DNA of 45,532 nucleotides from Legionella sp. (GTDB lineage Bacteria; Pseudomonadota; Gammaproteobacteria; Legionellales; Legionellaceae): assembly GCA_002863045.1 (NCBI GenBank), contig PKDH01000052.1, positions 1 through 45,532 on the forward strand, in the 5' to 3' direction. The notes beneath the pieces are model-generated. The model had not been told where the DNA came from and made no database searches. It saw only the letters and a list, made by a program, of their open reading frames with translations. Shown here in pieces: positions 1 through 8,119 of this stretch. Each line of letters starts with the position of its first letter. The first letter of the stretch is position 1. A program made the position numbers and the translations under genes.

Positions 1-381
1 TGGATTGTGCTGTAAAAAGCGCATCAGTGTTGTAAGCGTTGCAACATTTAAATAATGTGCATCATCAATAATAATCAGCTTCGGCTGCTTACTGGCATTA
101 ACGCGCGCCACAAAATCATCCAGTGTTTCATCCGCAGCTAAAATTTTTTGCGCTTTTAATTGTGCCACAAGGTCAGTAAGCTTGCTCAAAGCCTGGGCAT
201 GAATCAGCGTGCTGTCTACATGCATACTTAACGTTTGCTGTAGAAGAGAAGCAAAGGTTGATTTTCCTGCTTTTTTATCGGCAATGACTGCCATTAATAC
301 CTGGTTATATAGCACCAAATGATGAATAAAATGAATCGAAGACATCCAACTTAAAGGCTTAAATAGCTTAGGATGACGCAC
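1..381 (-). CDS. DamX/ExeA-like AAA ATPase, partial (C-terminus beyond window)
   Basis: The reading frame runs from a GTG at 381 to the window edge, so only the first 127 residues are present. Visible motifs are a P-loop (ADKKAGKSTF, about residues 31-40) and a Walker B-like strand (KLIIIDDAHYL, about 101-111), which place it among AAA ATPases. It starts 4 bases after the aroB stop, as damX follows aroB in many gammaproteobacteria. DamX-type proteins are inner-membrane cell-division proteins with a C-terminal SPOR domain, but that half is not in view. The first glycine of the P-loop is replaced by alanine. The assignment rests on position plus the ATPase motifs; an ExeA-like ATPase is the alternative. 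Confidence 0.6.
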   Translation of the reverse strand, partial: MRHPKLFKPLSWMSSIHFIHHLVLYNQVLMAVIADKKAGKSTFASLLQQTLSMHVDSTLIHAQALSKLTDLVAQLKAQKILAADETLDDFVARVNASKQPKLIIIDDAHYLNVATLTTLMRFLQHNP

Positions 382-385
382 TTTG

Positions 386-1480
386 TCACACCCCTTCTAC
401 GGCTTTGGTCAACCCCAACATCACCAAAGTCTCATCCATATTAGTTTCAATGTAGCAATGACCAATCGCTTTGATAAGGATAAAACGCAGGCTATGGTGC
501 TGTGCTTTCTTATCTTTTTGGATAAATGACCATAGTTTTGCAAGTTCTATATCCCGGGGAATGTTAACAGGCAAACCTGCTTTTTTAAGCAGTACCACAA
601 GATTGTTCACGATTGTTTTATCAATAAAACCTAATTCTTGTGATATCAATGCCGCCACATGTAAACCAATCGCAACCGCCTCCCCATGAAGCCATCTTTG
701 ATAGTGGGTGTATGCTTCAAGTGCATGTGCGGTGGTGTGACCTAGATTTAGTAACGCTCGTATATGAGACTCGTGTTCATCTTGCTCAATGATATGCGCT
801 TTATAAGCACAGCAGGCATGGATAATATCGATTAACTGCTGGGCGTTCATCGGTGCATTGAGCGCTTGCTCAACCTGGTGATACAGCTTGCCTCCAGCCA
901 AAAGCGCGTACTTAATAATTTCAGCCATGCCAGCTTTATAAGCACGCTTATGGAGTGTTTTGAGTGTGGCAATATCAATGATAACTTGTTTGGGTTGATA
1001 AATACTGCCGATTAAGTTTTTACCTTGAGGATGATTGATGGCTGTTTTACCGCCAACTGATGCATCAACTTGAGCAAGAAGTGTGGTGGGTATTTGAATA
1101 AATGATACGCCACGCTGATACGTTGCAGCAGCAAATCCTGTGATATCGCCTATCACCCCACCACCTAAAGCAATTAAGGTGGTATCCCGACGATGGTTTT
1201 GACTGACCAGTTTATCGTAAATTTTACGCAAACTTGCCATGTTTTTATACATTTCGCCATCTTTAAGTATGACACAATCAATTTTTTTATCGGCCAAAGA
1301 GGCGCATAGCGTTTGTAGATAAAGAGGTGCTATGGTTTCATTGGTTACGATACAAACTTGTTGAGTTTGGATTAAAGGCGTAATCAAAGATGGCTTGGTT
1401 AAAATATTTTGACCAATCACAATATTATAACTCCGAGTATCTAAATGAACTCGGAGTGTTTTGATTTCAGGCCTCGCCAT
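386..1480 (-). CDS. aroB: 3-dehydroquinate synthase
   Basis: This enzyme converts DAHP to 3-dehydroquinate, the second step of the shikimate pathway, using NAD and a divalent metal in the cytoplasm. At 364 residues it has normal family length. Visible are the NAD-binding loop GGGVIGD (106-112), the [15 protein letters not shown] block (about 132-146), the metal-site glutamate in AEIIKYA (about 186) and the metal-site histidines in [10 protein letters not shown] (246-255) and HGEAVAIG (from 265). It overlaps the end of aroK by 14 bases, so the two are translated from one transcript. Nothing appears broken. Confidence 0.97.
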   Translation of the reverse strand: MARPEIKTLRVHLDTRSYNIVIGQNILTKPSLITPLIQTQQVCIVTNETIAPLYLQTLCASLADKKIDCVILKDGEMYKNMASLRKIYDKLVSQNHRRDTTLIALGGGVIGDITGFAAATYQRGVSFIQIPTTLLAQVDASVGGKTAINHPQGKNLIGSIYQPKQVIIDIATLKTLHKRAYKAGMAEIIKYALLAGGKLYHQVEQALNAPMNAQQLIDIIHACCAYKAHIIEQDEHESHIRALLNLGHTTAHALEAYTHYQRWLHGEAVAIGLHVAALISQELGFIDKTIVNNLVVLLKKAGLPVNIPRDIELAKLWSFIQKDKKAQHHSLRFILIKAIGHCYIETNMDETLVMLGLTKAVEGV

Positions 1481-1994
1481 AGATGTATTTGATGATGTTA
1501 TTCGCGACCGCTTTTACGGTAAGCTTGTCGGTTTCAAAACTAATATCAGCCAGCTCTTCATAAAATGGCTCACGCTCATCACGTAACATCTCTAAGCGGC
1601 CTTCTAAATCATCAGTTTGTAGTAATGGGCGCTTGGTATCGCGTTTGGTGCGTTCAAATTGCTGTTGCAGTGATGTTCTAAGATAAATAACCGTGCCACG
1701 GCCTGCCAAAGCATTGCGATTTTCTGGCGTCATAATCACGCCCCCGCCTGTAGCCAACACGATGTTATTTTTCTGAGTTAACTCCTCGACCACTTTTTGC
1801 TCGCGCTTTCGAAAGCCTTCCTCGCCCTCTATATCAAATATCCAAGAAACATCTGCCCCTGCACGTTCTTCGATTACCTCATCTGAATCATAGAATTCCA
1901 GCTTAAGTTCTTTTGCCAAAGTACGGCCTATCGTGCTTTTTCCGGCACCCATAGGGCCAATTAAAAAAATATTTCGTACTTTAACTATGCTCAT
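1467..1994 (-). CDS. aroK: Shikimate kinase
   Basis: The protein phosphorylates shikimate at the 3-hydroxyl with ATP, the fifth step toward chorismate. It is 175 residues long and has the Walker A loop GPMGAGKST near residue 13, the [11 protein letters not shown] shikimate-binding segment, the central GGGVI motif and the lid RDTKRPLL. It lies between pilQ and aroB as in many gammaproteobacteria. About 100 bases separate it from pilQ and hold two AT-rich hairpins (2020-2039 and 2057-2077), so aroKB may have its own promoter there. Confidence 0.96.
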   Translation of the reverse strand: MSIVKVRNIFLIGPMGAGKSTIGRTLAKELKLEFYDSDEVIEERAGADVSWIFDIEGEEGFRKREQKVVEELTQKNNIVLATGGGVIMTPENRNALAGRGTVIYLRTSLQQQFERTKRDTKRPLLQTDDLEGRLEMLRDEREPFYEELADISFETDKLTVKAVANNIIKYIYGEA

Positions 1995-2019
1995 GTTTTA
2001 TTCCATACCTCTAATTTGG

Positions 2020-2077
2020 ATAAGATATAACTATCTTATATTTGATGAACTTATCTCTATAAATACCTTATTTATAG
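2020..2077. repeat. Two adjacent AT-rich inverted repeats between pilQ and aroK
   Basis: The gap between pilQ and aroK contains two perfect 8-bp stems. The first is ATAAGATA with its complement at 2020-2039 around a 4-base loop. The second is CTATAAAT with its complement at 2057-2077 around a 5-base loop. Neither has the GC-rich stem and T-run of a strong intrinsic terminator. They could mark regulatory DNA or weak mRNA structure in the pilQ-aroK message. Confidence 0.4.
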
Positions 2078-2093
2078 ATTTACCAAATGACTT

Positions 2094-4262
2094 TTACTTG
2101 CAGTTTATACACACCGGTTTTCCAAATTTATCTAATTCAACCCCATTTAATATGGCTTTTCCTCGTCCTTCAATGGCGGTAATTGATAATGAATTGGTTA
2201 TTATCCTAGGAGTTATGAAAATGAGCAACTCTTCATTGCGAATTCGTGCACGTGTATTACGAAATAAGCTACCCACCAAAGGTAATTCACCTAAAAGTGG
2301 TACACGCGCAAGCGTGTTGTTTTTATCTTGACGATAAATACCACCTAAAACCACGGTTTGTCCATTTTCAACCAACACATTGGTTTGAATTTGTTTGGTA
2401 GCAATAGCGGGTACCCCATTCACCACACGACCAGATGGCTCATCTTGATTAATTTGTAATTCCATTAATAGTTTATTATCTGGGGTAATTTGTGGTGTTA
2501 CCTTTAAACTTAACACCGCTTTTTTAAAGGCCACCGCGGTAGCACCACTTGAAGTTGATTCTTGATAAGGGATTTCTTCGCCTGATTCAATCATCGCTGG
2601 CTGCTGATTAACCGTCATAAGCCTGGGACTGGCAATAATTTCAGCTTTATCAATGCTTTCAAGTGCTGAGAGTTCTAAATCAAGCAAAATCCCATTGCCT
2701 AATTTGGCCACAGCCAAACCCACCGTTGCTGCATTGACAGCCAGCGCTGGCAAATCAACATTAAGCCTATCGGTAAACGGAGTAACGTTACTGGTTGAGG
2801 CAAGCGGGGTTTGATTTTGCGCATAGACACCCTGAGCAATTTGATTTGCACCTGATAAGCTGCCACTTAATGCTTGTGGTTTAGAAATACCAAAACGAAT
2901 CCCTAAGTCTTCAATGGCCTCACGTGAAACGTTGACAATACGTGATTCAATTTGTACTTGACGCACTGGGATGTCTAAACGCTTAATAAGTTCTCTTATT
3001 TCTTCAATTTGGGCGCCTGTGTCTTGTATCCACAAGGTATTTGTGCGCACATCGACACTAATTGCCCCTCTTTTGGAAAGTAGAGAAGTATTTTTATCTT
3101 TTAATAATGCGGCCATATCAACCGCTTTAGCATAATTTAACTGCAATAATTCTGAGCGCAGCGGAGCAAGATTAGTGGCTTCTTGCTGCGATTTTAATTG
3201 TTCGCGTTCTTGTTTCATTAAATCAATCGTTGGCGCGACCCACATAACATTACCACTTTGACGTTTATCTAACGAATTGGTGGCAAGAATGATATCAAGC
3301 GCTTGATCCCAGGGGGTTTTGTTAAGCCTGAGCGTAATATTACCCGTCACTTTATCGCTAATGACCATATTAATTCCTGTGAAATCGGCCAATAGCTGTA
3401 AAACTGAACGAATGGGAATATTTTGAAAATTAAGTGAAATAGGTTTACCTGTATAGACTTTTTTCTTTAATTTAGCTTGTTTTATTTCATCGGCACTAAG
3501 CGGAAACACATCAATAAAAAATTGTTTATTTACTTGATAGGCAAAATAGCTGTAATCACCTTTACTCATTAAGGTAATACGGGCATCGCGAGCGTTTTGC
3601 TCAACTGCAATGGTTTGTGCAGGGCTTTGAAAATCAGCGACATCAAAACGTTTTCTAAGCCGTGCGGGAACACGGGTGCTGATAAATTTTGCCACAATCT
3701 CTTTGCCTGTTTGTTTAATATCAATCGGAATACCTGTAGCAGAAACATCAATAATAATGCGCCCTGTTTGTTGACCTGTACCATGGAAATCAATATTTTT
3801 AAGTGTATAGCGCGCATTAATTGTCTGATTTGCCATGGCTATTTTTTTAAGCGGTTTGAATAGTTGATGACTTTTACCACTGAGTGTGACCGCAAAAACT
3901 TGCCCGTGTAGAGAAGTTGAATAAGCAACTGCTGCAGATAAATCAAGTAACACACGCACTCTATCACCCACACTTGCCACGTTATAGTTGACTAAATTTC
4001 CTAGGTCAATTTTTTTCATCAAATTTTTTTCATCGAGCGTATGATGTGTTTTTAAAAAATCAATGACAATACGTGGAGGCTTTTGGGTAGTAAAAGTCAC
4101 AGGCACTGGTTTAATTGGCTCTTTAAATTGAAACTCGACCCGTACCCGCTCAGCAGGCAAGGGGATAATTTTAATTTTGGCTAATATATTGTCAGCCACT
4201 ACATGACTTGAAAATAGGATTATCCATAGTAATATTGCTATTTTATTAAACAAAACACACAC
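2094..4262 (-). CDS. pilQ: Type IV pilus secretin PilQ
   Basis: PilQ forms the outer-membrane ring through which type IV pili emerge. The 722-residue product has an N-terminal signal peptide, AMIN-type peptidoglycan-binding regions in the first 250 or so residues, a secretin N0/STN domain from about residue 275 (ISLNFQNIPIRSVLQLLADF), N1 domain sequence around 365-435, and the C-terminal secretin signature with VLVENGQTVVLGGIY and VPLLGELPLVGSLF. It is the last of pilMNOPQ and starts 2 bases after the pilP stop. In Legionellales the same pilus serves twitching and DNA uptake. Confidence 0.96.
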   Translation of the reverse strand: MCVLFNKIAILLWIILFSSHVVADNILAKIKIIPLPAERVRVEFQFKEPIKPVPVTFTTQKPPRIVIDFLKTHHTLDEKNLMKKIDLGNLVNYNVASVGDRVRVLLDLSAAVAYSTSLHGQVFAVTLSGKSHQLFKPLKKIAMANQTINARYTLKNIDFHGTGQQTGRIIIDVSATGIPIDIKQTGKEIVAKFISTRVPARLRKRFDVADFQSPAQTIAVEQNARDARITLMSKGDYSYFAYQVNKQFFIDVFPLSADEIKQAKLKKKVYTGKPISLNFQNIPIRSVLQLLADFTGINMVISDKVTGNITLRLNKTPWDQALDIILATNSLDKRQSGNVMWVAPTIDLMKQEREQLKSQQEATNLAPLRSELLQLNYAKAVDMAALLKDKNTSLLSKRGAISVDVRTNTLWIQDTGAQIEEIRELIKRLDIPVRQVQIESRIVNVSREAIEDLGIRFGISKPQALSGSLSGANQIAQGVYAQNQTPLASTSNVTPFTDRLNVDLPALAVNAATVGLAVAKLGNGILLDLELSALESIDKAEIIASPRLMTVNQQPAMIESGEEIPYQESTSSGATAVAFKKAVLSLKVTPQITPDNKLLMELQINQDEPSGRVVNGVPAIATKQIQTNVLVENGQTVVLGGIYRQDKNNTLARVPLLGELPLVGSLFRNTRARIRNEELLIFITPRIITNSLSITAIEGRGKAILNGVELDKFGKPVCINCK

Positions 4263-4264
4263 TC

Positions 4265-4789
4265 CTAAGACTGACTAGCTGGCTGCATTTTTAGAGTAAT
4301 TCGCTGTTTTTGCCATTTACCCGACACTCGAACTGTTTCTTCTAAAATTAAATGATCATCATCAATTGCCATGATTTGACCATAATTTTTACCCATATAA
4401 TTTCCAACCGTTACTCTGACCAAACTACCATCAGGCTTGCTGATCAAACCCCATGTTCGATTATTCTGCTCAAGGATACCCACAAATTTCAAAGCATCGA
4501 GCGGCAACAACTCTAATGGCTCTTTGGGTCGTGATTGATTGGGTGCTAACTCATCTTTTTCGATGATGGGTTTAAGTTTAAATGGATTGCGACGCGTGTC
4601 CTTTTCAGGATAACTAAACTTAGCAATGGGTATAAAAGATGGAATCGCTTCGATAGGCCTGGGTGGGCGGGCATTTATTTTGGCAATATAACGATTTAGC
4701 CGTTGGTCTTCTTTAGAATTACAAGCAATAAGTGACATTAAGCATCCTAAGGTGATTAGAAAAAAACCGTAGCGCTGCGATATAATCAT
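4265..4789 (-). CDS. pilP: Type IV pilus lipoprotein PilP
   Basis: PilP is an inner-membrane lipoprotein that links PilNO to the secretin PilQ. The 174-residue product has a signal peptide ending in a lipobox (SLIAC, cysteine about residue 23), a proline-rich linker, then a small beta domain (LDALKFVGILEQNNRTWGL) typical of the family's PilQ-binding domain. The start overlaps the pilO stop by 4 bases (ATGA), indicating coupled translation. Confidence 0.94.
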   Translation of the reverse strand: MIISQRYGFFLITLGCLMSLIACNSKEDQRLNRYIAKINARPPRPIEAIPSFIPIAKFSYPEKDTRRNPFKLKPIIEKDELAPNQSRPKEPLELLPLDALKFVGILEQNNRTWGLISKPDGSLVRVTVGNYMGKNYGQIMAIDDDHLILEETVRVSGKWQKQRITLKMQPASQS

Positions 4790-5406
4790 GTTTTGTACCG
4801 ATAAATTTTAGCGATTAATTTCATTTCTAATAAATCTTTTTCAGTCACACTAGGCGCTACTGGTTTATTAGCAAGCGTGGCATTTTCTACTTGAAAAGGT
4901 GTAATGACGAAATCATGCAGAGTAACGATACGTTTCATTTGCGCCACACGACTTAAAAATATAGCCAACTGGTTATAATGCCCCAATACTTCTATTTTAA
5001 TGGGTAATTCGACATAAAAATCATGAATAATTTCAGGTTGTGGGGCAAATAACTCAAAAATTAATCCGCTGGCCACACCTGTTTTAGAAATATCTTCTAA
5101 AAGGGCGGGCATTTCATTTTGTGCTGGCAATTGACGTAACATATCTTCTAAACGCATGTTGATTTCATTTAACTGCACTTTATAAGCATCTAGGTTAGCA
5201 GCTTGTTGTTGTTTGAGTTCAAACTGACTTTTAAGCTCTACTTCTTTTTGTTTAAGCGTTTTTATTTCTTCATATTTAGGCGACACAAACCACCAATACC
5301 CTAAGCCTGTAATGAGTATCGCTGCTATAAACGCTGCAGCATATTTAACCGGAAGTGGCCACTGGCCAATGTTATCGAGTGTTAGTTCATTAAAATTAAT
5401 ATTCAT
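4786..5406 (-). CDS. pilO: Type IV pilus inner-membrane protein PilO
   Basis: PilO pairs with PilN in the inner membrane and aligns the cytoplasmic PilM with periplasmic PilP. The 206-residue product has one transmembrane helix near residues 23-45 (AAAFIAAILITGLGYWWF), a coiled coil at about 48-95 rich in K, E and Q, and a ferredoxin-like periplasmic domain. It overlaps pilN by 4 bases and pilP by 4 bases within a tight operon. Confidence 0.94.
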   Translation of the reverse strand: MNINFNELTLDNIGQWPLPVKYAAAFIAAILITGLGYWWFVSPKYEEIKTLKQKEVELKSQFELKQQQAANLDAYKVQLNEINMRLEDMLRQLPAQNEMPALLEDISKTGVASGLIFELFAPQPEIIHDFYVELPIKIEVLGHYNQLAIFLSRVAQMKRIVTLHDFVITPFQVENATLANKPVAPSVTEKDLLEMKLIAKIYRYKT

Positions 5407-5972
5407 TTAGGTGCAACCTTCTCAGGCTTTGTACCCTGTAATACAAAACTTAGGTGAAATTCGTTATTAACAGCATTATTTACTTGATTGTTTTTTTTAA
5501 TTTCGGTCAAATCAGGGTTTTCAATCCATGGGTCATTTTGAATATTGCGCATTAATAGCGAAATATCGCTATTTGACTCCGTATAACCTGTTAGAGTTAT
5601 CTTTTCTTTTTCGCGTTTGAACTCAGTTAAATAAACGCCATCTGGTAGAACATTGAGCAATTCATCAAACAGATGAATGGTAAGCGTTCGCTTAGCTTGT
5701 AATATTTGAATGGCTTTCATACGGGCAACTAAACGATTTTTTCTTTGACGAATACTTGATATTTCTTTAATTTTTTTATCTAAAGTTATAATTTGTTGAT
5801 TTAATTTTTCATTGCGCATATTTTGTGCAACAACCAACCTACTGGTGTAATAATAAAATAAAAATGATAAACAAAAACCAGCGATAGCTGCCAAACTTAG
5901 CAATCGAATAAATGCTTTTTTCTCATGTTCACGTTTGTATTCACGCCAGGGCAAAAGATTAATATTAGCCAT
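5403..5972 (-). CDS. pilN: Type IV pilus inner-membrane protein PilN
   Basis: PilN carries a short cytoplasmic N-terminus that docks into PilM. That motif is visible as INLLPWRE at residues 4-11. A transmembrane helix (about 22-45) and a coiled-coil stretch (about 50-95) follow, then a small periplasmic domain. It is 189 residues, normal for PilN, starts 2 bases after pilM and overlaps pilO by 4 bases. Confidence 0.95.
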   Translation of the reverse strand: MANINLLPWREYKREHEKKAFIRLLSLAAIAGFCLSFLFYYYTSRLVVAQNMRNEKLNQQIITLDKKIKEISSIRQRKNRLVARMKAIQILQAKRTLTIHLFDELLNVLPDGVYLTEFKREKEKITLTGYTESNSDISLLMRNIQNDPWIENPDLTEIKKNNQVNNAVNNEFHLSFVLQGTKPEKVAPK

Positions 5973-5974
5973 GA

Positions 5975-7030
5975 CTATATTTGCCTTAGCGCTAGGCCAC
6001 AGGCCGTCATGAGTACTTGTGATTGTGATGTGATAGCGTTTCGTACCTGCGCGTTAAATTCAAAATTTGTCGATATATCCAGTATCGCGGTATGAATCCC
6101 TACTTTTTCTGCCACAATAGTGGCAATGTTCGGTAAAGTCGCAATGCTGCCGGTTAATAAAATCTTATCCACTTCAACATGATGACTTGTAGAGAAAAAA
6201 AACTGTAAAGCTCTTTTTATATTGACAATTAATGCATCCACATAAGGCTCTAGCACACGTTCTTGATAATCTTGGGGCAGATGCTGCTGCTTTATTAATT
6301 GCTCAACCTTTTCATTTGTAACATTATATTCTTGTTTAAAGATTTCAATAAGTTCATGCTCACCAAACTCTTCTTCACGCGTGAAAATAATTTTAAAATC
6401 TTGTAACACAAATAAATTAGCAAACATAAAACCCACATCAATGACCGCAGTTATGTTACTATCTGGTACTTCAGATGCCTGTGAAAGGTGTTTAATAAGG
6501 CGCTCAACCGCAAATGATTCAACCTCAATGACTTTAGCCTCAAGCCCCGCTTTAGTTAATATTTCAGCGCGATTGGCTACATTTTCTGAACGCGAAGCGA
6601 CAATCAGTACATCAAGTAACGTCTCATTTTTAGATGAAGGCCCAATCACTTCAAAATCAAGATTGATTTCTTCGATGGGAAAAGGAATATATTTATCAGC
6701 TTCAAGTAAAATTAATTCTTCAATCTCACTCTCATTTAAACCATTATTGATAGTAATCACACGACTAATTACCGCAGAATCAGGTACACAAGCCACTGCC
6801 TCTTTTGTTTTAATCTTATGTTGTTTGATAATTTTTTCTAAAAGAAAAGCGATGCCTTCAATATCATGAATCACATGCCCTTCTACCATTTTAGGTGATA
6901 GTGGCGTGACACTGATATTTTCAATGGTAAAGCTTGAATCTTGAGCTGATATTTCAACAACCTTAAGAAAAGCTGATGTAATATCGATTCCAAGCATGCG
7001 TCGCGATTTAGATTTAAATACGTCTAGCAC
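5975..7030 (-). CDS. pilM: Type IV pilus assembly protein PilM
   Basis: PilM is an actin-fold cytoplasmic ATP-binding protein that binds the PilN N-terminus. The 351-residue product begins with the family pattern RRMLGIDITSAFLKVVEIS (phosphate-1 loop) and shows VIDVGFMFANLFVLQ (about 197-211) and ILLTGSIATLPNI (about 291-303) as later nucleotide-binding segments. The start is GTG with GGGAGG 8 bases upstream. It is the first gene of pilMNOPQ and is divergent from the coiled-coil protein gene at 7216. Confidence 0.95.
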   Translation of the reverse strand: MLDVFKSKSRRMLGIDITSAFLKVVEISAQDSSFTIENISVTPLSPKMVEGHVIHDIEGIAFLLEKIIKQHKIKTKEAVACVPDSAVISRVITINNGLNESEIEELILLEADKYIPFPIEEINLDFEVIGPSSKNETLLDVLIVASRSENVANRAEILTKAGLEAKVIEVESFAVERLIKHLSQASEVPDSNITAVIDVGFMFANLFVLQDFKIIFTREEEFGEHELIEIFKQEYNVTNEKVEQLIKQQHLPQDYQERVLEPYVDALIVNIKRALQFFFSTSHHVEVDKILLTGSIATLPNIATIVAEKVGIHTAILDISTNFEFNAQVRNAITSQSQVLMTACGLALRQI

Positions 7031-7157
7031 CCACTGAACCTCCCTGTTTGTTGCTAAATACGTAATGCTTAAGCTGAAAACTTTATCTTAACTTAATTGA
7101 AAAAGAAACTGTCTTTTTCGTTTATTTTCTTTCAAGGCGCTTTGGAGTTCATACTCA

Positions 7158-7187
7158 TTGCACTGTAACTTAAAGTTCTATTATAGT
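7158..7187 (+). promoter_or_regulatory. Sigma70-type promoter for the 7216 gene
   Basis: A -35 box TTGCAC at 7158-7163 and a -10 box TATAGT at 7182-7187 are separated by 18 bases. Transcription would begin near 7194. This places an in-frame GTG at 7186 inside the -10 box and leaves the ATG at 7216, with AAGGA at 7203-7207, as the sensible start. Confidence 0.55.
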
Positions 7188-7215
7188 GAGTATTTACATT
7201 ACAAGGAATGTAGAG

Positions 7216-8049
7216 ATGCTAACCTTACCCAAACTTATTGATAATTGGCTTGAGCTTATTACAGGCTATTGTGAGTATCAAATCAAATCACCTATTGTTT
7301 TACCTACCGATTCAGACGAACAATTATACTCCAGTTTGCTTGATGTAATAGATCAAGCCACGCATAACTATACTACGCGCAAAGCTTTTTTAACTTATGT
7401 GCTTGATGTGCTTATGGTAATCAAGCCCGTTGTGGCTAAAAATCAATATTTAGATGAGGAAGAAGAAGCACTTATCTTACATGCGTTATCTAATCTACTT
7501 TACCAATCCTCCATACTTATGAATACCACCAACGATAAAAAAGTAGCCATCGAACATCGCGATTCGAACATTATGATGCATGGGTTTATTCGTGGAGGTT
7601 GGGGTAAAAATTTCAATGGTGCTAGAACCACCATGGGTACACTTGTGCATGATAAAATTATGAGTTTAATCACTACCTCACCTGATGTGCCTTTATCCAC
7701 AGCTTACGAATACTATCTCAATATCACTAAAACTTTGATTGAGCGTTATCAAGTCAATCTACAGCATGATGCACACATCAACGCTAAAATAGCTTTACTT
7801 GAAAATAAACTCTCTCAATCAGAACGACGTAATGATACTTTAGAAATTGCTGTAGGACAGTTAACCGAACAATATCAAGATTTAAGTAAAAAATATGAGG
7901 CGCTCTTAATACAGCTGCAAAGTTTAAGTACGCGCGTTAATTTAACCAATATGTCCGCGGGATTTTTCGCAAGAAGACCTCAAGATGCATCGGGTTACCT
8001 GCCAAGTAATTTAGCTACAAGCCCTGATAGTCCCTCAAGTAGCCCTTAA
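7216..8049 (+). CDS. Unrecognised coiled-coil protein
   Basis: I do not recognise this 277-residue protein. It has no signal peptide or membrane segment. The first 190 residues look alpha-helical and include an acidic run (YLDEEEEAL) and an unusual glycine-rich patch (MMHGFIRGGWGKNFNGARTT). Residues about 190-245 form a coiled coil (IALLENKLSQSERRNDTLE and on). The last 25 residues are rich in S and P and probably disordered (SPDSPSSSP). The ATG at 7216 was chosen over an in-frame GTG at 7186 because that GTG falls in the promoter -10 box and an AAGGA lies ahead of the ATG. It stands alone between divergent pilM and PBP1A. In a Dot/Icm bacterium, an orphan cytosolic-type coiled-coil protein could be an effector, but there is no clear E-block at the C-terminus. 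Confidence 0.75.
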   Translation: MLTLPKLIDNWLELITGYCEYQIKSPIVLPTDSDEQLYSSLLDVIDQATHNYTTRKAFLTYVLDVLMVIKPVVAKNQYLDEEEEALILHALSNLLYQSSILMNTTNDKKVAIEHRDSNIMMHGFIRGGWGKNFNGARTTMGTLVHDKIMSLITTSPDVPLSTAYEYYLNITKTLIERYQVNLQHDAHINAKIALLENKLSQSERRNDTLEIAVGQLTEQYQDLSKKYEALLIQLQSLSTRVNLTNMSAGFFARRPQDASGYLPSNLATSPDSPSSSP

Positions 8050-8119
8050 AAGCTTATTAGGTATTTAAATCGAATAACGCTATACTGAGGCTATTTTATT
8101 CAAAGTTGACACCACTATA

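Noticed and set aside
1933..2331. Plus-strand frame of 132 codons at the aroK-pilQ junction
   Set aside because: It is antisense to the well-supported pilQ C-terminus and aroK N-terminus and resembles no protein.
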